From: an uncultured Alphaproteobacteria bacterium
GTDB lineage: Bacteria; Pseudomonadota; Alphaproteobacteria; Bin95
Direction: 5' to 3'
NCBI GenBank assembly: GCA_938083135.1
Contig: CALLKY010000005.1
Location: forward strand, 62,001 to 126,000
DNA: 64,000 nt
Part shown: piece after piece, positions 8,540 to 15,170 of the stretch
Position numbering within the stretch: the stretch's first letter is position 1
Layout: each line of letters begins with the position of its first letter
Program-made: the position numbers and the translations under genes
The notes under the pieces: generated by a model
What the model saw: only the letters and a program-made list of their open reading frames with translations
Databases searched by the model: none
Told to the model about the DNA's origin: nothing

Positions 8540-9408
8540 GCCCGCTTGCCTTTGGCCTCACCGCCAAGACCTTGGGGCCGGAATGCGAGCAGGGCGACGA
8601 AGCCTGCATACAGCAATGCCTCGGCGACGGCATGGCTGACCAGGGCGGCACCAATGGTCTCGAACAGCGCGATGGCGATGGCGGCGGCGGCGGTGGGTAA
8701 GATGCGGCCCCACCCGGCGGCAGTGGCGGCGACATAGGCTTTCAGGATGTAGTCCGCACCTGCGCCCGGCGTTGCGTAATGCTGTGCGGCAAGCAGCACG
8801 CCAGCAAGCCCGGCGAGTGCACCAGCGACGGCGAAGGCCAAAATCGCCAATCGCATAACCGGGATGCCATGGGCGGCGGCGATCTCTGGGTCTTCTGCGG
8901 CAGCGCGCATCCGGCGGCCCGTCTGGCTTTTCGCTAGCACGGCCCATACGGCAATGAAGGCAATGGCGGCAGCGGCCAGGCTGATCAGCGCTTGCCAGCT
9001 CATAAAGACTGCGCTCATATGCACCCCGCCGCTCGCGACCTGTGCTGGCGCTTGCGGTGCGCCGCCGAAGCTGGCTGTCAGGGCGTTCTGCAGGACGATG
9101 CCAATGGCGATGGCGGCGATGAAGGTGGCTTCAATCGGCCGTTTGCGAAGCGGTGCCCAGCTGAGGCCCGCGACGCTTAGGCCCAGCAGAGCGCCCGCCG
9201 CTATCGCCAGGCCCGCCGCAGCCGGTCCGCCAAGGCCAAGCGCACCGCCTGCCACGGCCACATAGGCAGCGGCGACGGCGACATCACCATGGGCGAAGTT
9301 GATCGCCCCAGCAGACCGAAGCGCCAACGCGAAGCCAAGTGCCAGCAAGCCATATCCAGCGCCAAGCGCCAAGCCGTTGAACAGCAGTTGTAGGGATAGC
9401 GCGTCCAA
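8536..9408 (-). CDS. HAAT-family ABC transporter permease (LivH-like)
   Basis: A 290-aa permease with about eight hydrophobic segments and the typical LivH opening (LLFNGLALGAGYGLLALG, then INFAHGD). It pairs with the LivM half of the next protein to form the inner-membrane channel. It lies 11 bases downstream of the binding-protein gene and overlaps the fusion gene by 4 bases. Confidence 0.88.
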   Translation of the reverse strand: MDALSLQLLFNGLALGAGYGLLALGFALALRSAGAINFAHGDVAVAAAYVAVAGGALGLGGPAAAGLAIAAGALLGLSVAGLSWAPLRKRPIEATFIAAIAIGIVLQNALTASFGGAPQAPAQVASGGVHMSAVFMSWQALISLAAAAIAFIAVWAVLAKSQTGRRMRAAAEDPEIAAAHGIPVMRLAILAFAVAGALAGLAGVLLAAQHYATPGAGADYILKAYVAATAAGWGRILPTAAAAIAIALFETIGAALVSHAVAEALLYAGFVALLAFRPQGLGGEAKGKRA

Positions 9409-9419
9409 GGGATATGGCG

Positions 9420-10547
9420 CTATTGGACGCCATCGAGCGCTTGGTACCGTTTGGCGATCCGGGCGCGATGGCTGTCGCCGTCATAGCACACGATTACAGC
9501 ATCATGGGCCATGTCGCCGCGTCCATTGGTGCGATAGGTCATAGCCACACCCGGATAGCGCATCTCGGCCAAGGCTTTTCGCACATCAGCCGGGTTTTTG
9601 GCACCAGATTTCAAGGCCGCTGCCAACATGCCCATGGCGTCATATTCGGCCAGCGCGAAGGCATCTGGTTCTTGGTTGAAGCGGGCACGGTAGGCGTCAG
9701 CGAAGGTCTTGCCGGGACCGTCAGTTTCCGCTGCCGGAGCAGAGCCGGATTCAGCGCACACACCCTTCAGCATGGCCGGATCCAGCAATGCGGCTGTCGT
9801 TGGTTGATGCATCGCTGAGCCCGCAACAATGGGCAGGTCCATGCCAAGCTCAAACGCTTGCCGGACGGCGAGGGCCGTCGGGCCGCCATGCAAGTGCAGC
9901 AGCAGGCCATCAGCACCAGCAGCACGGGCCTTGGCGAGCGCAGACGTCAGGTCTTTGGCAGAGGGCGGCACACCTTCTTCATAGACGGGGGTTACACCCA
10001 GCTTTTTCAAATTCGCGACCAATTCAGCGCGGCCACTCTGGCCATAAGCTGTTGTTTGATAAATGATCGCAGGTGCTTTTATTCCCAAGTCTTCAACGGC
10101 ATAGCGGGCATGCGCGGCCTTTACCACAACGTCGCCCGGGAAGAAGCGGAAGATGTTCGGGCTGCCCATAGCGGTCAGCTTTGCCGTACCAGAGATCGTC
10201 AAGATCGGTAGGCCCTCAGCATCCGCCAGCGGTAACAGCGCCAGCATCTGTGAGCCAAGGATCGGCCCCAGCATTGCAGGCGGCAGCCCATCCCGGAGCG
10301 CACGTCGGAAAGCGCTGACAGCGACGGCGGGTGCGGTTGTCGTATCCTGGACATCGGCTTTGATAATGCCGTCGCCAGCATGATCAGCGGCCAGCAGCGC
10401 GCCGTTGCGCTGGGCGCCGCCCTCAAGCGCCAGAAATCCGGTTATTGGTGCCAGAACTGGCACGGTGACAGGCTCCGCGGATGCGGTGAAACCGGTTAAA
10501 AAACCTGCGCTCAACACACAGGCCGTCCATAAAGTCAGCTTTCTCAT
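9420..10547 (-). CDS. HAAT-family periplasmic binding protein, TPP-riboswitch controlled
   Basis: A 375-aa LivK-like (Peripla_BP_6) protein with a signal peptide (MRKLTLWTACVLSAG..., cleavage after ASA). It is the first gene behind the TPP riboswitch; its Shine-Dalgarno AGGGAG (10557-10562) is the 3' strand of the aptamer's closing helix, 9 bases before the ATG. The family is known for amino-acid and amide ligands, but riboswitch control argues for thiamine, a thiamine precursor or a degradation product. The ligand itself cannot be read from sequence. Confidence 0.88.
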   Translation of the reverse strand: MRKLTLWTACVLSAGFLTGFTASAEPVTVPVLAPITGFLALEGGAQRNGALLAADHAGDGIIKADVQDTTTAPAVAVSAFRRALRDGLPPAMLGPILGSQMLALLPLADAEGLPILTISGTAKLTAMGSPNIFRFFPGDVVVKAAHARYAVEDLGIKAPAIIYQTTAYGQSGRAELVANLKKLGVTPVYEEGVPPSAKDLTSALAKARAAGADGLLLHLHGGPTALAVRQAFELGMDLPIVAGSAMHQPTTAALLDPAMLKGVCAESGSAPAAETDGPGKTFADAYRARFNQEPDAFALAEYDAMGMLAAALKSGAKNPADVRKALAEMRYPGVAMTYRTNGRGDMAHDAVIVCYDGDSHRARIAKRYQALDGVQ

Positions 10548-10556
10548 AAAGCCGTT

Positions 10557-10646
10557 CTCCCTACGCTGGCATAATCCAGATCAGGTTCGGTGGGTGCTTC
10601 TCAGTCTCGAATCCGCGTTTTGCGAACCGCGACGCCCCAGCCGGCA
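10557..10646 (-). promoter_or_regulatory. TPP riboswitch (THI element)
   Basis: Read on the minus strand, the leader shows the conserved THI-box parts in order: CTGGGGCG (10631-10640 region), a variable hairpin, CTGAGA (10599-10604), ACCC, GAACCTGATCTGG (10576-10588), then ATGCCAGCG and TAGGGA (to 10557). These are the pyrimidine- and pyrophosphate-sensing helices of the TPP aptamer. The closing helix contains the ribosome-binding site of the downstream gene, which implies translational shut-off when TPP is bound. No separate terminator is visible between aptamer and gene. Confidence 0.93.
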
Positions 10647-10697
10647 GGCGCTCAAGGTGCAGCGGTGCGCCCTGTACGTCAACTGTCGAAAAATGCC

Positions 10698-10729
10698 CTT
10701 GAAACCAGATTTTCGGTTTCCTATTTCAT
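10698..10729 (+). promoter_or_regulatory. Heat-shock (sigma-32-type) promoter of the hsp20 gene
   Basis: CTTGAAA (10698-10704) is followed, 18 bases after CTTG, by CCTATTT (10720-10726). This fits the alphaproteobacterial sigma-32 pattern CTTG-N17/18-CYTATNT. The expected transcript start near 10737 leaves a leader of about 100 bases that holds the thermometer. Confidence 0.65.
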
Positions 10730-10736
10730 GTCTGTC

Positions 10737-10835
10737 AGCCAGGGCAGCCCATAAGGGGGTCCTGGCGACGCGTCCGGCTCATGCGAGCGGGCGATAGATT
10801 GACCCTAAACATCGCTTCCAAGGAGGATGTCACTC
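10737..10835 (+). promoter_or_regulatory. ROSE-type RNA thermometer
   Basis: The leader ends in a hairpin at 10811-10828 in which AUCGCUUCC pairs with the AGGAGGAU Shine-Dalgarno. A single bulged G in the anti-SD strand matches the hallmark of ROSE elements, whose conserved 3' core is U(U/C)GCU facing the SD. Further GC-rich hairpins lie upstream. Melting on heat shock would free the ribosome-binding site of the IbpA-like gene that follows, the usual target of ROSE elements. Confidence 0.75.
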
Positions 10836-11297
10836 ATGCGTACTCTAGATTTTGCCCCCCTTTACCGTGGCGCCGTCGGCTTTGACCGCATCGTCAACAT
10901 GTTCGAGAACATGGAACGCCCGGACGAAGGCGGCTATCCGCCCTACAATATTGAAAAAGCTGGCGACGACGCCTACCGCATCACGCTTGCAGTTGCAGGC
11001 TTTGGCGACAGCGACCTCTCGATTGAGGTCAAGGAAGATCAGCTGACAATCGCTGGCGCTCTGGCTGAGCAGAAAGAAGGCGAACGCGCCTATCTGCACC
11101 GCGGCATCGCATCCCGCGGGTTCCGGCGCGTCTGGCGCTTGGCGGACCACGTTGAGGTGGTCGGCGCGAAGCTCGAGCATGGTTTGCTGCACGTAGACCT
11201 TGAACGCCGTGTGCCTGAAGCGAAGAAGGCCCGCCGCATCGAGATCGCTGGCGGTACCGCTGAAGCGCCTGCAATTGAAGGCGAAACAGTAAACTAA
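10836..11297 (+). CDS. Small heat-shock protein, Hsp20/IbpA type
   Basis: A 153-aa alpha-crystallin-domain chaperone that binds unfolding proteins in the cytosol. It opens with MRTLDFAPLYRGAVGFDRI, close to IbpA, and has the YRITLAVAGF and GLLHVDLER beta-strand motifs of the crystallin domain. The ATG at 10836 is chosen over the one at 10827 because the latter abuts the AGGAGG, while 10836 has a 9-base spacing and gives the IbpA-like start. Control by a sigma-32-like promoter plus ROSE element is indicated. Confidence 0.93.
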   Translation: MRTLDFAPLYRGAVGFDRIVNMFENMERPDEGGYPPYNIEKAGDDAYRITLAVAGFGDSDLSIEVKEDQLTIAGALAEQKEGERAYLHRGIASRGFRRVWRLADHVEVVGAKLEHGLLHVDLERRVPEAKKARRIEIAGGTAEAPAIEGETVN

Positions 11298-11299
11298 AG

Positions 11300-11605
11300 G
11301 CCGCGCAACTTGGGTGCTAAGCCCGGTACGGGTTCTATGCGTCCAATGGCTTAGGTCTGATGCATCACCCCGGATTCATTGTTTGGAGTGATCCAAATAC
11401 GGCATTGTCCAGCCCATGGAGACACGGGCGGTCAGGCAGATGCCGGTGTCTCCGGAGCTACAGGTAGATGCGTAGGCCAGGTAGGCCACGGGCGGTCCGC
11501 AAGGGCCGCCCGGCGCGGCTCTTAAGGTGATGCCCACTTGGGCGCACCTGCTGATAAACAGGACGGCCCAGCATGGTTCAGCTTGCTGGGCCGTTTTGCT
11601 TTTTG
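11300..11605 (+). ncRNA. Candidate structured RNA or long structured 3' UTR after hsp20
   Basis: This gene-free stretch (11298-11685 between hsp20 and the next gene) holds at least five strong hairpins: CTAAGCC/GGCTTAG (11317-11354); TTTGGA-GTGA-TCCAAA with a GNRA loop (11382-11397); GGAGACAC/GTGTCTCC (11418-11453); a nine-pair stem with a GCAA loop (11490-11511); and AGGTG/CACCT enclosing GCCC/GGGC (11525-11549). A terminator with a U-tract follows. No open frame of note covers it. It does not show the signatures of RNase P, tmRNA, SRP or any riboswitch known to me. It may be an independent small RNA or the processed tail of the hsp20 transcript. Confidence 0.5.
11564..11605 (+). terminator. 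Rho-independent terminator after hsp20 / structured RNA
   Basis: A perfect nine-pair stem (CGGCCCAGC at 11564-11572 with GCTGGGCCG at 11585-11593) is followed by TTTTGCTTTTT. Confidence 0.9.
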
Positions 11606-11617
11606 GACGCTTACATT

Positions 11618-11658
11618 CCTAGAAATACAAAGCCCCGGGACGCACTATATCCCGGGGC
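11618..11658 (-). terminator. Terminator of the first NarL-type regulator gene
   Basis: On the minus strand, 28 bases past the stop, a nine-pair stem GCCCCGGGA/TCCCGGGGC (11632-11640 with 11650-11658) is followed by TTTGTATTTCT. Confidence 0.85.
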
Positions 11659-11685
11659 CATGCTCAGTTAATCGATCGGCACCGC

Positions 11686-12441
11686 TTAGTGAGACTTGAA
11701 GTCGCCAGACATCTCATCGATGTCACGATCGATACCGTTTTCACGCGCCCAGAGGGCGGCTTGTGTGCGGTTCGTGGCACCAATCTTCCGGAGGAGATGG
11801 CGGAGTTGCGCCTTCACCGTCATATCGGTCGTGCCGAGATTGTTGGCGATGACCTTGTTTGAGTGACCCGCGAGCAGACCATAGAGGATGTCTTTCTCAC
11901 GCGGCGTGAGGCGGGCTTCGCCAACGGTCGCTGCACGGCCACGGCCGCCTTCAGCCAGGGAGCGCGCCATCCGGAGCGGGGCAACGTTCTCACCCAGTGC
12001 GACCAGATTAATCGCCTGGACCAATGCCACTGGGGACATGTCCTTGAACAGGCAACCATCGACGCCAGCACGCAGGGCTGCCGTTAGCATGGCTTCGTCT
12101 GCACCGTTGGACAGTGTGACGATGCGGGCGTGGCGCCACATTGCTTTGATTTGTCCCACCCATTCAGCCTTCGGATCAGCCGGGGCGTCGATCACGACAA
12201 TGATGTCTGGGTCAACATTGGCAGCCTTGGCGGCTTCCAGGTCTGCGATCTTTTCAGACTCGCCTTCCAGAGTGAACGGTGCGGTCTGCAGGAGGCGCTT
12301 CAGGCCTTCGCGGAAGAGCATGTCGCCGCCGACCAGCAGAACGCCAGATTTTTCCATACCTGCGGCAGTGACTGCAGCGCCGACTTCGTGTGCGCCTTTG
12401 TTATTGTTGTTAGTTGAACGGCTGTCGGTGTTGCTAAGCAT
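11686..12441 (-). CDS. NarL/FixJ-type regulator with degenerate receiver (paralogue 1)
   Basis: A 251-aa protein with an N-terminal receiver-like domain (about 30-150) and a C-terminal LuxR-type HTH (about 180-240: LTPREKDILYGLLAGHSNKVIANNL). The ATG at 12441 is preceded by GGAG and begins MLSNTDSR. In the receiver the usual acidic pair of the VDD motif is replaced by glycines (VLLVGGDMLFREGL), although an aspartate remains in VVIDAPAD. Phosphorylation may therefore be lost or altered. The downstream neighbour is a paralogue with the same defect and the same NRTQAALWA C-terminal motif. The pair lies in the regulatory block before the Pel operon and may control it; no direct evidence. Confidence 0.85.
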   Translation of the reverse strand: MLSNTDSRSTNNNNKGAHEVGAAVTAAGMEKSGVLLVGGDMLFREGLKRLLQTAPFTLEGESEKIADLEAAKAANVDPDIIVVIDAPADPKAEWVGQIKAMWRHARIVTLSNGADEAMLTAALRAGVDGCLFKDMSPVALVQAINLVALGENVAPLRMARSLAEGGRGRAATVGEARLTPREKDILYGLLAGHSNKVIANNLGTTDMTVKAQLRHLLRKIGATNRTQAALWARENGIDRDIDEMSGDFKSH

Positions 12442-12515
12442 AATAATCTCCAACTTCGTGGATTTGTCTATTGTTTGGGGCTTGTTGGCGCGTGCCGCGC
12501 TAGGGCTCGGGCGAC

Positions 12516-13211
12516 TCAAGCGGTCGCATCGCCGGTTGCATGCGGCGCCTCATCAAGACCATGCTCAATCGCCCAGAGCGCGGCTTGGGTGCGGTTGCCC
12601 GCCCCGATGCGCGCCAAAGCCTGACGCACTTGGGATTTAACGGTCGATTCTGGCAGCTTCTGCTGCTGAGAGATCGCCCGGTTAGAAAGGCCCTGCGCCA
12701 GGAGGCGCAGCATCGTCATATCGCGGACGCTAAGGCCAAGAGAGTCAGCCAGATCGTCTTCGTCATGAATGTTGGATGCGGCTTCCGCAACACGGGTCGG
12801 GAACACGTTCTCACCCAGCAGCACCAGCTCAATGGAGCGGCGAAGCGCTTCCGGTGACATGCTGCGGGACAGCAGGCCGTCCAAGCCAGCGCGGAGGGCG
12901 GTCGAAAGATCGCCAGCGCTTGGGCTGGTTAGAACGCCGGCCACATATTGTGCGCCAGAGCGGCGCATTTCGTGGGCGACCCGGGCCAGTGCTTCTGGTG
13001 AAAGGCCGTCTGCAACGACGATAGCGAGATCCAGGGGCTCATCGCCTTCATGGATCACAGAAAGGTCGAAATCCGTGAGCATCTGCTCAAGGCCGTGACG
13101 AAAGAGTGCGTCGCCGCCGATGACAGTGACGCGGCCTGCGCCGGTGTCCGCAATAGAAGCGGGTTTGGCGTTGGCGGTAGCTTCGGAATTGATCGGTGTA
13201 TGGTTCAGCAT
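12516..13211 (-). CDS. NarL/FixJ-type regulator with degenerate receiver (paralogue 2)
   Basis: A 231-aa protein with receiver-like N terminus and LuxR-type HTH (LSVRDMTMLRLLAQGLSNRAI). The ATG at 13211 has AAGGAG at a 9-base spacing; a GTG two codons earlier is too close. The acidic pocket reads VTVIGGDALFRHGL, again with GG in place of the metal-binding acids, and the phospho-site region is AIVVADGLSP. It is transcribed ahead of paralogue 1 with 74 bases between them. Tandem duplication is likely. It may act as a phosphorylation-independent regulator (inference). Confidence 0.85.
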   Translation of the reverse strand: MLNHTPINSEATANAKPASIADTGAGRVTVIGGDALFRHGLEQMLTDFDLSVIHEGDEPLDLAIVVADGLSPEALARVAHEMRRSGAQYVAGVLTSPSAGDLSTALRAGLDGLLSRSMSPEALRRSIELVLLGENVFPTRVAEAASNIHDEDDLADSLGLSVRDMTMLRLLAQGLSNRAISQQQKLPESTVKSQVRQALARIGAGNRTQAALWAIEHGLDEAPHATGDATA

Positions 13212-13402
13212 AGTCACCGGCTCCTTTGGCAGAACGTTGGTTCAAGCCAGAAGGAGCAAGGGTTATGCCAATGGCGCCAAGCCAGGGTGACGCAAATGCG
13301 CAAGCCCATAGATTCCGGGCGGTTCCGAGGTTTTACGCCCTATAAAACGGCGGAATTCTGCCGTTTACTTTTAGCGCCATGCCAGAATTCCTCGCAAAAC
13401 GC

Positions 13403-13439
13403 TTTGCAAATTGCAATCAGCTTTGCATTTTGCATTGCA
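13403..13439. promoter_or_regulatory. Cluster of five TTGCA motifs upstream of the regulator pair
   Basis: Within 37 bases TTGCA occurs at 13404, 13411, 13423, 13430 and 13435. It includes an imperfect 13-base direct repeat, TTTGCAAATTGCA and TTTGCATTTTGCA, set 19 bases apart. A small hairpin (AACGGC/GCCGTT) lies at about 13346-13365. The 264-base gap between the epimerase and the regulators is otherwise featureless, so this could be an operator for the regulator promoter. Confidence 0.4.
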
Positions 13440-13475
13440 GCCTGGGAATCGTGCCGCGCAATTTGCGCATTGCGA

Positions 13476-14402
13476 TTACGCCGCGCGAATTCTGGGGCCA
13501 ACGGTGTAGCCCAAACCGAAGTTCAATGGCGTTAGCTTAAGCGCTCCGAGTGCGGCGGTAGATGCATCGGGGTCACCGATTGAGCGACGAATGTCACCGG
13601 CGCGCGGTGGGCCGAAATTGATTTCAGGCTGTGTATCGAACACAGCGCCTATTGTGTTTGCAAGGCCCAGGATATCTGTCGGTTGACCGGTGCATACATT
13701 GTAGACCGGGGCGGAGACGTCCGCGCGCTTCATTGCCTTTATCAAGCGCCGAACCACGTCTGCCACGTAGACAAAGTCCCGCTCCTGGCCGCCGTCGCCG
13801 AAGATCGTGATTGGTTTGCCAGCACTGATCCGGTCGCAGAGGATTGAGATAACACCGGAATAGGGTGACTTCGGGTCTTGGCGTGGGCCGTAAACATTGA
13901 AAAACCGAAGCCCCATCGTCGGCACGCCATGGACGCCGCCCGCCACGCGTGCATGCAGTTCACAGCCAAGCTTGTCGGCACCATAGGCGTTGAGTGGATG
14001 GGTCGTGGCGTCCTCTTTCAAGGGAGTGTTGGGGTTGTCGCCATAGACAGCGGCGGAGGATGCGTAGACCACCGGGATCGGCCCAGTTGCCTTTGCAGCG
14101 TCCAGAATGGCGATGGTGGCGGACTGGTTCACCCGGTGCGTCGCCAGCCATTCCATATTGGCGCGCTCGACAGAGGCGACGGCTGCCAAGTGGAAACAAC
14201 CGTCCATTCCATCCATGGAGCGGAGTGCGACGACCGGATCAGCTGCATCGCCGATCATTAATTGGGCGGCGTCTGGCGCGTTCGCCAGTTGTCCTGTGGA
14301 GAGATCATCCAGAATGCGCACGCTGTGCCCAGCCGCGATTAGCCCGTCCGCCAGATGGGAGCCGATGAACCCGCACCCCCCTGTCACCAAGTATTTCGCC
14401 AT
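13476..14402 (-). CDS. NAD-dependent UDP-sugar epimerase (GalE/PelX-like)
   Basis: A 308-aa extended SDR: GGCGFIGSHL NAD loop at residue 8, SSAAVYGD, the YGADK catalytic YxxxK, and RFFNVYGPRQ, typical of UDP-glucose/UDP-GlcNAc 4-epimerases and relatives. Pel is a galactosamine-rich polymer, and some Pel loci carry a UDP-GlcNAc 4-epimerase (PelX) to make the UDP-GalNAc precursor. This gene, about 3 kb before pelA, could serve that purpose; other nucleotide-sugar reactions are possible. It is transcribed away from the Pel genes. Confidence 0.82.
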   Translation of the reverse strand: MAKYLVTGGCGFIGSHLADGLIAAGHSVRILDDLSTGQLANAPDAAQLMIGDAADPVVALRSMDGMDGCFHLAAVASVERANMEWLATHRVNQSATIAILDAAKATGPIPVVYASSAAVYGDNPNTPLKEDATTHPLNAYGADKLGCELHARVAGGVHGVPTMGLRFFNVYGPRQDPKSPYSGVISILCDRISAGKPITIFGDGGQERDFVYVADVVRRLIKAMKRADVSAPVYNVCTGQPTDILGLANTIGAVFDTQPEINFGPPRAGDIRRSIGDPDASTAALGALKLTPLNFGLGYTVGPRIRAA

Positions 14403-14580
14403 GTCGTCCTCACCGAAATCCAGGGCGGTCGGATGACGGCCCTGGCGAGAGAGTGACCGCGTATGTTTGACGAGCGGTTACCAACAGGCTTGTTCGGACA
14501 TTTGTAGGCTTTTTACGGGATGCTTATGGCCGTATCGAAATGGCGGTGCGGCGCGCTAGAGCGTCCGGCAGGAGTAGACG

Positions 14581-15147
14581 ATGTTTCAAACGGCTTCGCG
14601 CACCCTGGTAGAGGGCATGCCGGCATTGCCGGTTCCCCCTTGGCAGGAAGCATTTGGTTTGGGGATGATCGCAGTCATGTGCGTTGGACTGACGGCGATC
14701 CTGTTTGCAATGGTGCTTGCCCGCGGCGTTTTCACGATGCGTCGTAACCGTCGAAGCATTCTGGCTGAACAGACCGCAGGCGCGGTGCTGGACATAAGCT
14801 TCCTGGAGAACCTGGCCCGTGCGACCCCGCCACAGCGGATGGGCGCACTTATGTATGCAATGGTTCGGGATTGTCGGGGCCGCATCTTGGACATCCGCGA
14901 GGCCGCGCGCGCTGGCGATTTAGACCGCCTGCAAAGTGAATCTTCCGCGCTTGCCCATTCCTGTGATGCCTTCGGCGCAACAGGTTTAGCGCACCATGCC
15001 CGAGGGTTGTTTTTTGCGGTCAGGGATCAGGCATTTGATGACGCTGGGCGATATATCGTGGAACTTGATGCAATTGCACAGATGACATTTGAGGCGCTAG
15101 AGCGCCGCGCGCCAGATTATGCTGATCCATCTCTGCGGGCGCACTAA
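14581..15147 (+). CDS. Membrane-anchored histidine phosphotransfer (HPt) protein
   Basis: A 188-aa protein with one N-terminal transmembrane segment (about 25-50: FGLGMIAVMCVGLTAILFAM) and a cytosolic HPt domain. The motif ALAHSCDAFGATGLAHHARGL fits HPt helix consensus HxxKGxxxxxGA, with H126 the probable phospho-accepting histidine. AGGAG precedes the ATG at a 7-base spacing. HPt proteins pass phosphate between hybrid kinases and response regulators. The adjacent sigma-54 regulator and the stand-alone receiver are natural partners, as in LuxU-LuxO; a membrane anchor on an HPt is unusual. The cognate kinase is not in the window. Confidence 0.72.
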   Translation: MFQTASRTLVEGMPALPVPPWQEAFGLGMIAVMCVGLTAILFAMVLARGVFTMRRNRRSILAEQTAGAVLDISFLENLARATPPQRMGALMYAMVRDCRGRILDIREAARAGDLDRLQSESSALAHSCDAFGATGLAHHARGLFFAVRDQAFDDAGRYIVELDAIAQMTFEALERRAPDYADPSLRAH

Positions 15148-15170
15148 ACAGCGCCTAGCACTTTCGTCGC

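Noticed and set aside
9420-10547. Plain branched-chain amino-acid binding protein
   Set aside because: The family match is real, but the TPP riboswitch immediately upstream makes that substrate unlikely.
11300-11605. RNase P RNA, tmRNA, SRP RNA or a tRNA in the structured stretch
   Set aside because: The diagnostic blocks (GAGGAAAGUC, tag-peptide frame, GGAAGGAAGCAGC, tRNA T-arm GGTTCRA) are missing.
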